Source of the DNA: an uncultured Collinsella sp.
GTDB lineage: Bacteria > Actinomycetota > Coriobacteriia > Coriobacteriales > Coriobacteriaceae
NCBI GenBank assembly: GCA_900541695.1
Contig: UQKL01000016.1
Coordinates: forward strand, 1-64,000
Direction: 5' to 3'
DNA length: 64,000 bases
Below are positions 9,851-18,430 of this stretch, in pieces. Below the pieces are notes generated by a model. That model did no database searches. It had not been told where the DNA came from and saw only the letters and a list, made by a program, of their open reading frames with translations. Numbering within the stretch: the stretch's first letter is position 1; every line of letters starts with the position of its first letter. The translations under genes and the position numbers were made by a program.

Positions 9851-10876
9851 ATGAAAAGCGCGGTCTTCTATGGAAAGCACGATCTCAGGGTCGAGGATTC
9901 GACAAAGCCGGCCGTGGGCAAGCGCGACGTTCTGATCAACGTCAAGGCTTGCGGCGTCTGCGGTACCGACGTTCATATCTATGAAGGCGACAAGGGCGCA
10001 GCCGACGTTACCCCGCCCACGATCCTTGGTCATGAGTTTGCGGGCGTTGTCGAGGCCGTAGGCAGCGACGTCGCCGACTTTAAACCGGGCGATCGCGTGT
10101 GCATCGACCCAAACCATCCCTGCGGCTGCTGCGAACCCTGCCGTGACGGAATCAACCACTACTGCGAGCATATGACCGGCTACGGCACCACCGTTAACGG
10201 CGGCTTTGCGGAGTACTGCTCCGTCGATATGCAGCAAGTCTACAAGTTGGGCGAGCACACCAGCTTCGAGCAGGGTGCCATGACCGAGCCCGTGGCGTGC
10301 TGTCTGCACGGCATCGATATGTGCAACATCAAGCCCGGCAGCACAGTTGTCGTTATCGGCGGTGGCATGATCGGTCTGCTCATGATGCAGCTTGCCAAAA
10401 ACGCCGGCGCCACCAAGGTCGTCTTGCTCGAACCCGTCGAAGGCAAGCGCGAGGTTGCGCTCAAACTCGGCGCCGACCTGGCAATTGATTCCATCCACGA
10501 GGACGTCCCGGCCCGCCTGAAGCAGGAGGGCGTCGGCAACGTCGACGTTGTAATCGAATGTGTCGGTAAGCCCGTCACCATTGAGCAGGCCATTAGAATC
10601 GCCGGCCATAAGGCCACGGTTATGATGTTCGGACTTACCAAGCCCGATGAGACAATCACCGTCAAGCCCTTCGAGGTCTTCCAGAAGGAGCTTGTGCTCA
10701 CCTCGTCCTACATCAACCCTTATACGCAGCGTCGCGCGCTCGAGCTCATCGACTCTGGCAGGCTCGACGTATCCTCGATGGTCGCCAAGGTGGCTTCCCT
10801 CGACGAACTCGGCGCCATCCTGTCAGACCCGGCTCTGCGTGCCATGGGTAAATATATAATCGACCCCAGCAAGTAA
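9851..10876 (+). CDS. Zinc-dependent medium-chain dehydrogenase
   Basis: It oxidises an alcohol, probably a sugar alcohol or sugar derivative, with NAD(P)+. The protein has 341 residues. The catalytic zinc ligands are Cys37 in CGVCGTD, and GHEFAGVVEAVG (His61/Glu62). The structural zinc lobe is a cluster of cysteines in HPCGCCEPCRDGINHYC. The Rossmann motif VVIGGGMIGLL is near residue 170. It belongs to the sorbitol/threonine dehydrogenase subgroup, and substrate cannot be fixed from sequence. It has a clear TAAGGAG site. It is divergent from the alpha-glucoside PTS operon and is followed by the GntR regulator, so it may act on a sugar derived from the same substrate. Confidence 0.9.
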   Translation: MKSAVFYGKHDLRVEDSTKPAVGKRDVLINVKACGVCGTDVHIYEGDKGAADVTPPTILGHEFAGVVEAVGSDVADFKPGDRVCIDPNHPCGCCEPCRDGINHYCEHMTGYGTTVNGGFAEYCSVDMQQVYKLGEHTSFEQGAMTEPVACCLHGIDMCNIKPGSTVVVIGGGMIGLLMMQLAKNAGATKVVLLEPVEGKREVALKLGADLAIDSIHEDVPARLKQEGVGNVDVVIECVGKPVTIEQAIRIAGHKATVMMFGLTKPDETITVKPFEVFQKELVLTSSYINPYTQRRALELIDSGRLDVSSMVAKVASLDELGAILSDPALRAMGKYIIDPSK

Positions 10877-10941
10877 ATCGATTGACACCTGCGCGGACGG
10901 CCCTCATCCGTCGTTCACGCACCCAGCTCTAGGAGACCGTC

Positions 10942-11697
10942 ATGGCGCGAGCCATCTTCCAAACCATTTATGACAACGTGAAGCAGTCGATTGACGACGG
11001 CACATACGCCTATCAGAGCTATCTGCCTTCGGAGACTGAGCTCACGCAGCTGTTTGACTGTTCGCGCATGACGGTCCGTCGCGCCATCTCGATGCTTGCG
11101 GCAGATGGTTACGTGCTCCCCCAGCAAGGCAAAGGCATGCGCGTCATTCGCAACATCAGTGACGAGAAGAGTCGTGGTGGCGGCGGACTCGAGACCTTTA
11201 AGGAAATCGCGGTCAACCGAGGCTTTGAGCTCAAGACTGTCACCACCGTCTTTGAGCTCCTCATCTGCAGCAAGGCGCTCTCCAAGATTACTGGGTTTCC
11301 CGAAGGCTGTGAGCTCACACGCGCCAAACGCATCCGTTATGCAGACGGACAAGCCGTGTGCTCCGACGACTCCTATTACCTAAGCTCACAAGTACCGGGG
11401 CTGACACCCGAGATTGTCAACGACTCGATCTATCGTTACCTCGAAGAAGATCTTGGCATTAAGATTGCCACGGGCAAACGCGATGTAACAATTGAGCATC
11501 CCACGCCCGAAGATGCGCGCGTGCTCGATCTCGACGACTTTAACGCACTCGCCGTTATACGCGGGCAGACCTACAACGCCGACGGCATCCTTATGGAATA
11601 CACCGAGACCAAACAGGTCCCCGGGTTCTTTTTGCTCCATGAAACCGTGACGCGCAACGGTACCGGTCGAACCGGCCACCAAAGCAGCATGAACTAA
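10942..11697 (+). CDS. GntR-family transcriptional regulator with UTRA domain
   Basis: The 251-residue protein has an N-terminal winged helix: LPSETELTQLFDCSRMTVRRAISMLAADGYVLPQQGKG (broken here by domain, residues about 28-65). This is followed by a UTRA ligand domain (about 90-240) with the family's 'L-x-R-A-K-R-I-R-Y-A-D-G' strand and a C-terminal 'D-G-I-L-M-E-Y-T-E' strand. Members such as TreR and GlvR sense phosphorylated sugars. Its position just after the dehydrogenase and next to the PTS operon, plus the TTGTCTAGA operators at 9643-9795, suggest it controls both divergent units. It starts at the ATG behind CTAGGAGACC. It is ended by a strong terminator at 11707-11778. Confidence 0.92.
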   Translation: MARAIFQTIYDNVKQSIDDGTYAYQSYLPSETELTQLFDCSRMTVRRAISMLAADGYVLPQQGKGMRVIRNISDEKSRGGGGLETFKEIAVNRGFELKTVTTVFELLICSKALSKITGFPEGCELTRAKRIRYADGQAVCSDDSYYLSSQVPGLTPEIVNDSIYRYLEEDLGIKIATGKRDVTIEHPTPEDARVLDLDDFNALAVIRGQTYNADGILMEYTETKQVPGFFLLHETVTRNGTGRTGHQSSMN

Positions 11698-11706
11698 CCA
11701 TTTATT

Positions 11707-11778
11707 AGTTGCGGTGGGACAGTTCCTAGAATGGCCAGCTTAAGGGCAAAACAGGAACTATTCCACCGCAACTTTTTT
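11707..11778 (+). terminator. Rho-independent terminator of the GntR gene
   Basis: A 21-base arm (11707-11727) pairs with 11753-11773 with only one mismatch and one G-T pair, and is followed at once by TTTTTT. The stem is much longer than average. Its left arm contains GGTGGGACAG, a motif that recurs inverted in the next hairpin. Confidence 0.85.
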
Positions 11779-11809
11779 GGCCGGCGGGGCAGTATCTGTC
11801 CCACCGGCC
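11779..11809. repeat. Second hairpin, GGCCGG...CCGGCC
   Basis: Bases 11779-11792 pair with 11796-11809 around the loop TAT. The stem includes GGGGCAG/CTGTCCC with small mismatches. It lies directly after the T-run of the previous terminator and 20 bases beyond the stop of the convergent ferredoxin gene, so it may serve that gene. It lacks a T-run on that side. It belongs to the GGGACAG-containing hairpins seen elsewhere in the window. Confidence 0.6.
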
Positions 11810-11828
11810 ATCATTTACGCTCTTTTAG

Positions 11829-13082
11829 CTAGTCCGCGAGCTTCTCCACCTGATCGAGCATCTTGCCGAGTTTGGCCTTCGCCTCGGCCTTGACCTTCTC
11901 AGCTTCTTCGTGAGCCTTCGCCTTCTGGGCGGCCTTCTCCTCGGCCTCGGGGTCGACGACGATCAAGTTGGACGCATCGTGCTCAACAAGCTTGAGCGCA
12001 TGTTCGGGACAAACCTTGACACAGGCACCGCAACCCAAACAATACGTGGATTCCAGTGCAAAGCGACCGCTTCCTACCAAATCGCAGGCGAACGTGGGGC
12101 ATACATTGACGCACTCGCCGCACGACGTGCACTTGTCAAAATCGCACTCCGGCGTGCTCACCTGCATGTTCTGGGCAAGCTCGGGGTGGTTTTGCAGCGT
12201 CGAGAGCACCAGCTGCCGCCCGTGCGTGAGCGAACGGCGACGCTTGGTCGTCGTGGTGCCGCACATGGTGTTGAGCGTGCGCTCCAGCTGGGTAATCTGG
12301 TGGCGGTGGGCTTTGAGCTTCTGCGTCACCGAGGCCAGCGCCGCCGTCGCCGGGTTGAGCTTGGTCACCGTCAGGCCCGTGGTGCGGGCGATCTTTTCCA
12401 TGTACTCCTTGCGCTCGTACTCGCGGCGCTTATGGCACTTGAGGCTCTTGGGGTCGACCTCCAGGCCCATACCCGTGCCAGACCACTCCTCGGCCTTCGC
12501 AATCGCCTCGCCCAGAATGTCCTCACCGCCGATGTTGCGGCATTTATCGCACACGCCCAACGGCAGGTACACGCTCACGTTGGGATAGTCCGCCAGCACC
12601 GAGAACCAGGTCTCGGCCGTAATATCGCCCACGCAGGCAACGACGACTTCGTTTTCGCGCGGCATGCGCTTAAGGGCGCGCGTGCAGGTGACGTAGGCGG
12701 TCTCGTGGCTCGTGGCCGCCGAGACAATGTCGTCATACAGGTTTTTAGGCGCCAGGCGCGGCGAGATGATTGCCTCGGTCGGACAGGCAGCGGCGCACAG
12801 GCCGCACTTGCGACAGGAGTCGAGGATCTCGATGGCGTCTTCCTCGACCTCGATAGCGTTGACCGGGCACACGTCCATGCACGCGGTACAGCCGCTCTTT
12901 TCGTTTTTGCAGGTCAGGCACGGAATGGTGTTGCCGCGCGGACGCTCCTTGTAGTCGGCAGGATTCCACTGCGGTGCCGACGGATCGAGTGCATCGGTCA
13001 CACCGCCAAGCGGGTTTTTAAGAAAGTCGAAACCCTTGCTGATCTCGATAATGTCATCAAACAGATCGTGTTCCTGCGCCAT
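11829..13082 (-). CDS. Multi-cluster 4Fe-4S ferredoxin-type protein
   Basis: The 417-residue cytoplasmic protein has two ferredoxin modules. The N-terminal one has CxxC plus GCTACMDVCPVNAI and CRKCGLCAAACPTEAI. The C-terminal one has CDFDKCTSCGECVNVCPT and YCLGCGACVKVCPEHAL. Between them lies a region with CVGD, GVCDKCRN and a charged helix. The middle part resembles the CoB-CoM-reductase/HdrA-like iron-sulphur domain fused in some electron-transfer proteins, but I do not recognise an exact family. The C-terminus is a Lys/Ala/Glu-rich coiled-coil. It likely moves electrons between partners, possibly the nearby dehydrogenases. The start at 13082 follows GGGAGGGG. It is followed downstream by a hairpin pair. 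Confidence 0.85.
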   Translation of the reverse strand: MAQEHDLFDDIIEISKGFDFLKNPLGGVTDALDPSAPQWNPADYKERPRGNTIPCLTCKNEKSGCTACMDVCPVNAIEVEEDAIEILDSCRKCGLCAAACPTEAIISPRLAPKNLYDDIVSAATSHETAYVTCTRALKRMPRENEVVVACVGDITAETWFSVLADYPNVSVYLPLGVCDKCRNIGGEDILGEAIAKAEEWSGTGMGLEVDPKSLKCHKRREYERKEYMEKIARTTGLTVTKLNPATAALASVTQKLKAHRHQITQLERTLNTMCGTTTTKRRRSLTHGRQLVLSTLQNHPELAQNMQVSTPECDFDKCTSCGECVNVCPTFACDLVGSGRFALESTYCLGCGACVKVCPEHALKLVEHDASNLIVVDPEAEEKAAQKAKAHEEAEKVKAEAKAKLGKMLDQVEKLAD

Positions 13083-13233
13083 GCGCGGCCCCTCCCTGAG
13101 CAGTGCAAACAAGCAAGAGACAATGATACGCCATCGGCCCACGCCTCGGGCAAATTACACGCGGCGCATCTTTGCGGCAAATAGCCCATGGCCTATCGCC
13201 GCCCCGATTGCACAAGGTCGATCAAGCGCCAAG

Positions 13234-14301
13234 CTATGCCTCGCACATGAACTGCACGAGCTTTTGTTTGGTCACCTTTGCCTGCTCGTTGGCCATGTTA
13301 CGCTCGTTTCTAAAGACCGCATTTGCAACACTCTGCAGATCGGCATCGGAAATCTCGCCAAGGCCCAGCTCCTCGAGCGTCGTCGGCAGACCGACGCGTT
13401 GGCAAAACTCGAGCACCTGATCAAGCTCGGGTGCACGCTCCAGGCGCAGCTGCACCACCAGGCCAAATGCCACGGCCTCGCCATGCATTGCCTTGCACTC
13501 GGGCAGAATCGTCAACCCGTTGGCGATGGCATGCGCCAACGCCAAGCCACCGCCCTCAAAGCCAACACCCGAAAGCAGAATATTGCACTCGATCAGGCGC
13601 TCAACCGCCGGCGATGTACGCCCTTTTTTGAGATCGCGCTTGGCAGCGACGCCGCACTCCATGAGCGTGTCGTAGCAGGCGCGAGCCGCAACCAAGGCCA
13701 AGTGTCCCGGCGCGCCACCGTGCTCGTTGGCGCCGTGCGCCGCGGCGCACGAACGCGCCTCAAAATACGTTGCCAGCGCATCGCCCATACCAGCGACCGT
13801 CATACGCAGTGGGGCCGCCGCGACCACGTTGGTATCGACCACGACCAGGTCTGGATTCTTCTCGAGCATCAGGTAGTGGTCGAACGACCCATCCTCGTGA
13901 TACAGCACCGAAATCGCGCTGCACGGACCGTCCATCGAAGCCGCCGTGGGGCATACGCACAACGGCACCTCGGCATAAAACGCAACGGCCTTGGCAATAT
14001 CGAGTATCTTGCCGCCGCCAATACCCACCACCATGTCGCAATACTCGGCCCGGGCTTCCTTAGCCATTTCGACAACGGCGTCTTCCGTACACGGACCGTC
14101 ATAAATCTTAAAGAACGGCTCACTTAGATCTTCGTCCAGAAATCCATCGACGATCTGCTTGCACAGCCGATCCTCGGTGCCCTGGTCAAACAAGACATAA
14201 GCAGCGCAGCCCAACCATGACAAATACCTGCCCTGACGCGAAAGTTCGCCCGGCCCCTGAACATACCGGCCGGGACCGCCATAAACCATGGGAAGCGCCA
14301 T
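13234..14301 (-). CDS. Iron-containing polyol dehydrogenase, GldA-like
   Basis: The 355-residue member of the glycerol-dehydrogenase group has GIGGGKILDIAKA as its nucleotide-binding loop, PTAASMDGPCSAISVLY, then the metal ligands: the Asp of GMGDALATYFEA, the His of ALAHAIANGL and the His of AMHGEAVAFGL. All expected ligands are present. It is paralogous to the next gene (14446-15546) along its whole length but clearly diverged, and has a substitution-rich N-terminus. Substrate may be glycerol or another small polyol. The pair lies in tandem but a T-run terminator separates them, so they have their own promoters. The ribosome site is AAGGGCGG. Confidence 0.88.
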   Translation of the reverse strand: MALPMVYGGPGRYVQGPGELSRQGRYLSWLGCAAYVLFDQGTEDRLCKQIVDGFLDEDLSEPFFKIYDGPCTEDAVVEMAKEARAEYCDMVVGIGGGKILDIAKAVAFYAEVPLCVCPTAASMDGPCSAISVLYHEDGSFDHYLMLEKNPDLVVVDTNVVAAAPLRMTVAGMGDALATYFEARSCAAAHGANEHGGAPGHLALVAARACYDTLMECGVAAKRDLKKGRTSPAVERLIECNILLSGVGFEGGGLALAHAIANGLTILPECKAMHGEAVAFGLVVQLRLERAPELDQVLEFCQRVGLPTTLEELGLGEISDADLQSVANAVFRNERNMANEQAKVTKQKLVQFMCEA

Positions 14302-14393
14302 ACGAGAATCCGCCCTTCATCAAACAACGATTGGTACAAAGTAACCTTCCCCCTGCACCAACTTGTGCATTGGAGACAGGCCACTTTGCACCA

Positions 14394-14433
14394 TAGCAAA
14401 AAGGGGCAAAGTCATCTGCTGGCTTTGCCCCTT
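14394..14433 (-). terminator. Terminator of gldA
   Basis: AAGGGGCAAAG (14401-14411) pairs with CTTTGCCCCTT (14423-14433) and is followed on the minus strand by TTTTTGCT. This is a classic intrinsic terminator placed 13 bases after the gldA stop. Confidence 0.85.
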
Positions 14434-14445
14434 CCTTAGCTTGAT

Positions 14446-15546
14446 TTACTCATCCATGAGATAGTAGTGGCCCAGCGCGTCGGCACCCAGGATGGCGTTT
14501 GCGACCATCTCGGGCGTCACCTCAAACGGCATGTTGCACATGGTGTCATCGGGTGCGCAGGCGGCCTCGGCAACAATCATGGCCTGCTCGCGCGTAAGCT
14601 CGGCAACGCCAAGTTCCTTCATCGTGACCGGCAGGCCCAGCTCAATGCAGAAGCCCAAGACTTCCTCGAGCTTCTCGGTCGGGGCATTCTCGAGTACCAG
14701 CTGGACGATGGTGCCAAAGGCGACCTTCTCGCCGTGATACATGCCGTGGCACTCGGGCAGCATCGTCAGACCATTGTGGATGGCATGAGCAGCAGCAAGG
14801 CCCGAGCTCTCAAAGCCAATGCCCGAAAGCAGCGTGTTGGCCTCGATGATGTGCTCGACGGCAGGCGTCAGCGCACCCTTCTCCAGCGCGACCTTGGCCT
14901 TGACGCCATCGGCCATAAGCGTCTCGTAGCAGAGCTTGGCGAGCGCCAGGCCGGCCATGCCGCCCTTGCCGCCAGCGCAGGTGCCGCCGTCGGCATCGTG
15001 CGTCGCCTGAGCCTCGAAATAGGTTGCGAGCGCATCGCCCATACCGGAAACCGTCAGGCGCACCGGGCTCGCCGCGATAACCGTCGTATCCATAAGGACG
15101 ATATTGGGGTTTGCCTTCAAGAAGAGGTACTTGTCGAACTGGCCGTCATCGGTATAGAGCACCGAAAGCGCCGAACACGGGGCATCGGTCGAAGCAATGG
15201 TGGGGCAAATGATAACCGGGGACTCCAGGTAATAGGCGACGGCCTTCGCGGTGTCGAGGATCTTGCCGCCACCGACGCCGACGATGATGTCGCAACCGTT
15301 GTCGCGAGCGAGCGCAACCAGGCGATCGACCTCGCCCTTAGAGCACTCACCGTTAAAGTCCTCAAACAGCAGCTCGGCCTTAGCCTCGGCAAAGCCGCCC
15401 TCGATCTTGGTGCCGACGCGCTTCTTGCCCGAAGGCGTCACGATGACGAGGGCCTTAGCGCCGGGCGGCTCGACATAGGAGCCGAGCTTGGCCAGCTCGT
15501 CCGGACCCTGGATGTACTTGCTGGGGCTATTGAAAATTGCAGCCAT
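14446..15546 (-). CDS. gldA: Glycerol dehydrogenase
   Basis: It oxidises glycerol to dihydroxyacetone with NAD+, or works in reverse during fermentation. The 366-residue protein matches the family length. VGVGGGKILDTAKAVAYY binds the cofactor. STDAPCSALSVLYTDDG is the family's conserved strand. Metal ligands are the Asp in GMGDALATYFEAQ, the His in AAHAIHNGL and the His in MYHGEKVAFG. No dihydroxyacetone kinase lies nearby. It is flanked by intrinsic terminators on both sides, so it is a single-gene unit between two other iron-dependent dehydrogenases. Confidence 0.93.
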   Translation of the reverse strand: MAAIFNSPSKYIQGPDELAKLGSYVEPPGAKALVIVTPSGKKRVGTKIEGGFAEAKAELLFEDFNGECSKGEVDRLVALARDNGCDIIVGVGGGKILDTAKAVAYYLESPVIICPTIASTDAPCSALSVLYTDDGQFDKYLFLKANPNIVLMDTTVIAASPVRLTVSGMGDALATYFEAQATHDADGGTCAGGKGGMAGLALAKLCYETLMADGVKAKVALEKGALTPAVEHIIEANTLLSGIGFESSGLAAAHAIHNGLTMLPECHGMYHGEKVAFGTIVQLVLENAPTEKLEEVLGFCIELGLPVTMKELGVAELTREQAMIVAEAACAPDDTMCNMPFEVTPEMVANAILGADALGHYYLMDE

Positions 15547-15570
15547 AACTATCCCATTCTCTAAAAGAAA

Positions 15571-15608
15571 AAAGAAAGGGGCTCCGTACGGATACGTGCG
15601 GAGCCCCT
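15571..15608 (-). terminator. Terminator of the iron-dependent alcohol dehydrogenase
   Basis: AGGGGCTCCG (15577-15586) pairs with CGGAGCCCCT (15599-15608), and the minus strand continues into TTTCTTTTTTCTTTT. It ends the 15630-16853 transcript and lies just upstream of gldA. Confidence 0.88.
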
Positions 15609-15629
15609 CGTTACGATAACAAGAGTCGA

Positions 15630-16853
15630 TTAGAAATCGATGTCGGTGTCGTAGTAGCAGGCCTTGAGGATCTTCTCGAAGTCGGCAGCCTTGGTCTCAC
15701 GCGGGTTCTCCGGCGTGCAGGCGTCGGTCTCGGCGTTCGCGGCGATCTCGGGCAGCTTGGCGAGGAACTCCTCCTCGGAAACCATCTGCGGGTTCTCGGC
15801 GTCGACCTTCACGCCACCATTCGCGTAATCCTTGATGGACTGCGGAATGTTGAGCTGGTCGTTGAGGTCGCGAATCTTCTGGACGAGCGCGGCGATGAGC
15901 TCTTCGTTGGTCTCGCCGGGAAGGTGCAGGATCTCCTTGGCCACGTAAGCATAACGCTCGGCAGCACGGGGATCCTTGGAGTTCCACTGGATGACCTTGC
16001 CCAGGTACATGGCGTTAGCAGCACCGTGGATGATGTGGCCGTTCTCGAAGGCAGCACCGGTCTTGTGAGCCATGGAGTGAACGATGCCGAGCAGGCCCGA
16101 GGAGAAGGCGATACCGGCGATGCACTGAGCCTCGTGCATGTGCTGACGGGCCTCATGGTCGCCAGCATAGGACTTGGGCAGCCACTCGACGATCTCGCGG
16201 ATGCCGTGCAGAGCGTTGGCGTCGGTGAACATGGAAGCGCAGGTGGAAACGTAGGCCTCCATGCAGTGGGTCAGAGCGTCCATGCCGGTGTGAGCGCACA
16301 GCTTGGCGGGCATGGTGTAGGTGAGCTCGGGGTCGACGATGGCGACATCAGGGGTGATGTTGAAGTCGGCCAGCGGGTACTTGATGCCCTTGGCATAGTC
16401 GGTAATGACGGAGAAGGCAGTGACCTCGGTAGCGGTACCGGAGGTAGAGGAGATGGCGCAGAAGTGAGCCTTCTGACGCAGCTCGGGGAAGCTGAACGGC
16501 TGGATGATGTTATCGAAGGACTCCTCGGGATACTCGTAGAAGACCCACATGGCCTTAGCGGCATCGATGGGCGAGCCGCCGCCGATGGCGATAATCCAGT
16601 CGGGCTCGAACTCGCGCATGGCCTCGGCGCCCTTCATGACCGTCTCGATGGACGGATCGGACTCGACGCCCTCGAACAGCTTGACCTCCATGCCGGCCTC
16701 TTTGAGGTCGGCCTCAACGTCCTGCAGGAACCCGCCGCGGCGCATAGAGCTGCCGCCAGAAACGATGATGGCCTTCTTGCCCTTGAGGTTCTTCACCTCG
16801 TGGCGAGCACCCTCACCAAAGTACAGATCGCGAGGATTGGTAAAACGTCCCAT
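15630..16853 (-). CDS. Iron-containing alcohol dehydrogenase (butanol-dehydrogenase-like)
   Basis: The 407-residue family III (iron-activated) alcohol dehydrogenase likely reduces an aldehyde to an alcohol in fermentation. AIGGGSPIDAAKAMW is the NAD(P) loop. ISSTSGTATEVTAFSVITD follows. Metal ligands fall in DALTHCMEAYVS, HSMAHKTGAAF and HGAANAMYLG. I chose the ATG at 16853 with AGGAGG eight bases upstream; the extra 17 codons of open frame upstream have no similarity. It is the first of three tandem iron-dependent dehydrogenases. The leader contains a 9-bp inverted repeat (16894-16920). Confidence 0.92.
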   Translation of the reverse strand: MGRFTNPRDLYFGEGARHEVKNLKGKKAIIVSGGSSMRRGGFLQDVEADLKEAGMEVKLFEGVESDPSIETVMKGAEAMREFEPDWIIAIGGGSPIDAAKAMWVFYEYPEESFDNIIQPFSFPELRQKAHFCAISSTSGTATEVTAFSVITDYAKGIKYPLADFNITPDVAIVDPELTYTMPAKLCAHTGMDALTHCMEAYVSTCASMFTDANALHGIREIVEWLPKSYAGDHEARQHMHEAQCIAGIAFSSGLLGIVHSMAHKTGAAFENGHIIHGAANAMYLGKVIQWNSKDPRAAERYAYVAKEILHLPGETNEELIAALVQKIRDLNDQLNIPQSIKDYANGGVKVDAENPQMVSEEEFLAKLPEIAANAETDACTPENPRETKAADFEKILKACYYDTDIDF

Positions 16854-17353
16854 ACTGTGCCTCCTAAACAAGCCCCTCTTAGACTTGCGTATATAACGGA
16901 GCACCCAATTGGCTCCGTTAGGACCGTTTTGCGCGTTGCCGGCGATGACAATGCGCGATGTCTAAACGTCTCAACGCTCAGACAAACACTATTCTACCGT
17001 TCTGGTTGGTCAGTTATTCACCTAAAGCCGACAATGATGAAACGTTTTTTCTATCCCTGAAGACCCTTGTGGGGCATTCATACTCCCAAGCTGGGCAAAC
17101 GTTTTATCAAGGTTGACCACATATCCCGGGCAGGACTGTGGCCCTCCAAAATGCGCCCCGTTCGCCGCCAAAAATCGACCGTTTGCGGCACCGTGATACC
17201 ACTCAGTCGTCCAAGGTGCCGACATTTGTGCGACATCCGTCTTCGTGGTGCAAAGGTGCATGTCCAAGTGCGGCACCCCCGGTGTGCCACATGCGGGTAA
17301 ACTAGAACCTTATATAGAGACATTTGAACCCTAACCGCAGCAAAGGAGGCCCC
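16854..17353. other. 500-base intergenic region between divergent transcripts
   Basis: TAACGGAGC (16894-16902) and GCTCCGTTA (16912-16920) form a 9-bp inverted repeat about 40 bases upstream of the alcohol dehydrogenase start, a candidate regulator site or leader stem. The remaining roughly 400 bases show no credible gene. Short open frames on both strands lack ribosome sites and family signals. GGCACCCCCGGTGTGCC near 17273 can fold, and an AT-rich TTATATAGA near 17310 may be the promoter for the next gene. Confidence 0.5.
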
Positions 17354-18430
17354 ATGGCATTCGATCCCATTCAAGAGGATTGCCATCGCCTCGTTCTTGA
17401 GGCCTTGCGCCGCGACAATATCCCGCTCACCGACGGTGCCGCCGTAGAGCGTCTGATGGAACAATTCACCCGCAACCCCGCGCCGCTCATCGTGCACGAC
17501 CGCGACCGCGCCGGGCACCTCATTGCCAAGGTGGTCGAGGCTGTCGACTACCGCATTCCCTTTATCCCTGACGATACCCAGGCAGAGCAAGAAGAGGCCG
17601 CTGCCGAGAACATGCTTCGCGAGGCAGCCGCGCTCGACCCCACCAACTGGGATGCCCAGCGCATGCTGATCGCCCTCACCGCCAACTCCAACGAGGAGTA
17701 CGTACAGTACTTGGTATCCAAGCGCGATGAAGTCGAGCACGACCTGGCACTCAAGATCGCCTCGGCGCAGGACCCCTACGAGCGCGAGGCCGCAGGCGAC
17801 CTTATGCGCCGCCCCTACCTGCGCTGGCTTGCCGCCCTTGCGTCGCGCGCCCTCATTAGCGGCCGCTATCGCATGTCGCTCGAAGCCGCAAACCGCAGCC
17901 TCGACTTTGCCCCCAACGATCCGGCCGGCGTCCGTCACACCGCGATGCTCGCCATGGCGAAGCTCGAATACCCCGCCGAGGAGCTCAAGCGCTTTCGCTC
18001 TGCCCACTCCGTCCCCTATCTCACCAACACGCCGCTACGCCGTCGTCCCAAGGACGCGGAGCGCGACTTGGACCCATGGACGCTCATCGCGCTGATGAGC
18101 GCTGCCTGGCGCGAGCTGGACTACGAGGGTGCCGAGCGCTACTTGCGCATCCTGGTGCGCTCATGCCCGCACGCGGCCGAAGCACTCTACTTCCAAACCG
18201 AGTTTCCCGATGGCGTCTATGCCCGCGTCAACGTGGGCGTGGGCTCCACCGACGAGCTTGTCCTTGCGCTGTCCGAGGCGACGCCGGTACTGCAGGAGGG
18301 CCTGGGCGCCCCCGACAATGCCAGCTTTGCCGCCTGGGTCGCCACCAACGATATCGTGCGTTCCCAGATCGACGAGCGCATCCTGCGGGCGGCCGAGCAG
18401 GGCTTGCCGTTTAAGGGAGGAGACCTCTAA
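17354..18430 (+). CDS. TPR-like helical protein of unknown function (first of a coupled pair)
   Basis: The 358-residue soluble protein starts behind AAAGGAGG. I do not recognise a named family. It is helical, with repeat-like units such as AENMLREAAALDPTNWDAQRMLIAL (described by position, residues about 80-105) and SLEAANRSLDFAPNDPAGVRH. These have the alternating small/large pattern and Asp-Pro-x-Asn boundaries of tetratricopeptide repeats. A second half has PWTLIALMSAAWRELDYEGAERYL, another TPR-like hairpin. Its stop overlaps the next start (TAATG), so the two are translationally coupled. Role could be scaffolding; the following MurT-GatD gene suggests, but does not show, a cell-wall link. 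Confidence 0.8.
   Translation: MAFDPIQEDCHRLVLEALRRDNIPLTDGAAVERLMEQFTRNPAPLIVHDRDRAGHLIAKVVEAVDYRIPFIPDDTQAEQEEAAAENMLREAAALDPTNWDAQRMLIALTANSNEEYVQYLVSKRDEVEHDLALKIASAQDPYEREAAGDLMRRPYLRWLAALASRALISGRYRMSLEAANRSLDFAPNDPAGVRHTAMLAMAKLEYPAEELKRFRSAHSVPYLTNTPLRRRPKDAERDLDPWTLIALMSAAWRELDYEGAERYLRILVRSCPHAAEALYFQTEFPDGVYARVNVGVGSTDELVLALSEATPVLQEGLGAPDNASFAAWVATNDIVRSQIDERILRAAEQGLPFKGGDL

Noticed and set aside
17022..17300. Short open frames on both strands in the 16.9-17.3 kb gap
   Set aside because: No ribosome sites, no recognisable similarity, and both cover the same bases.
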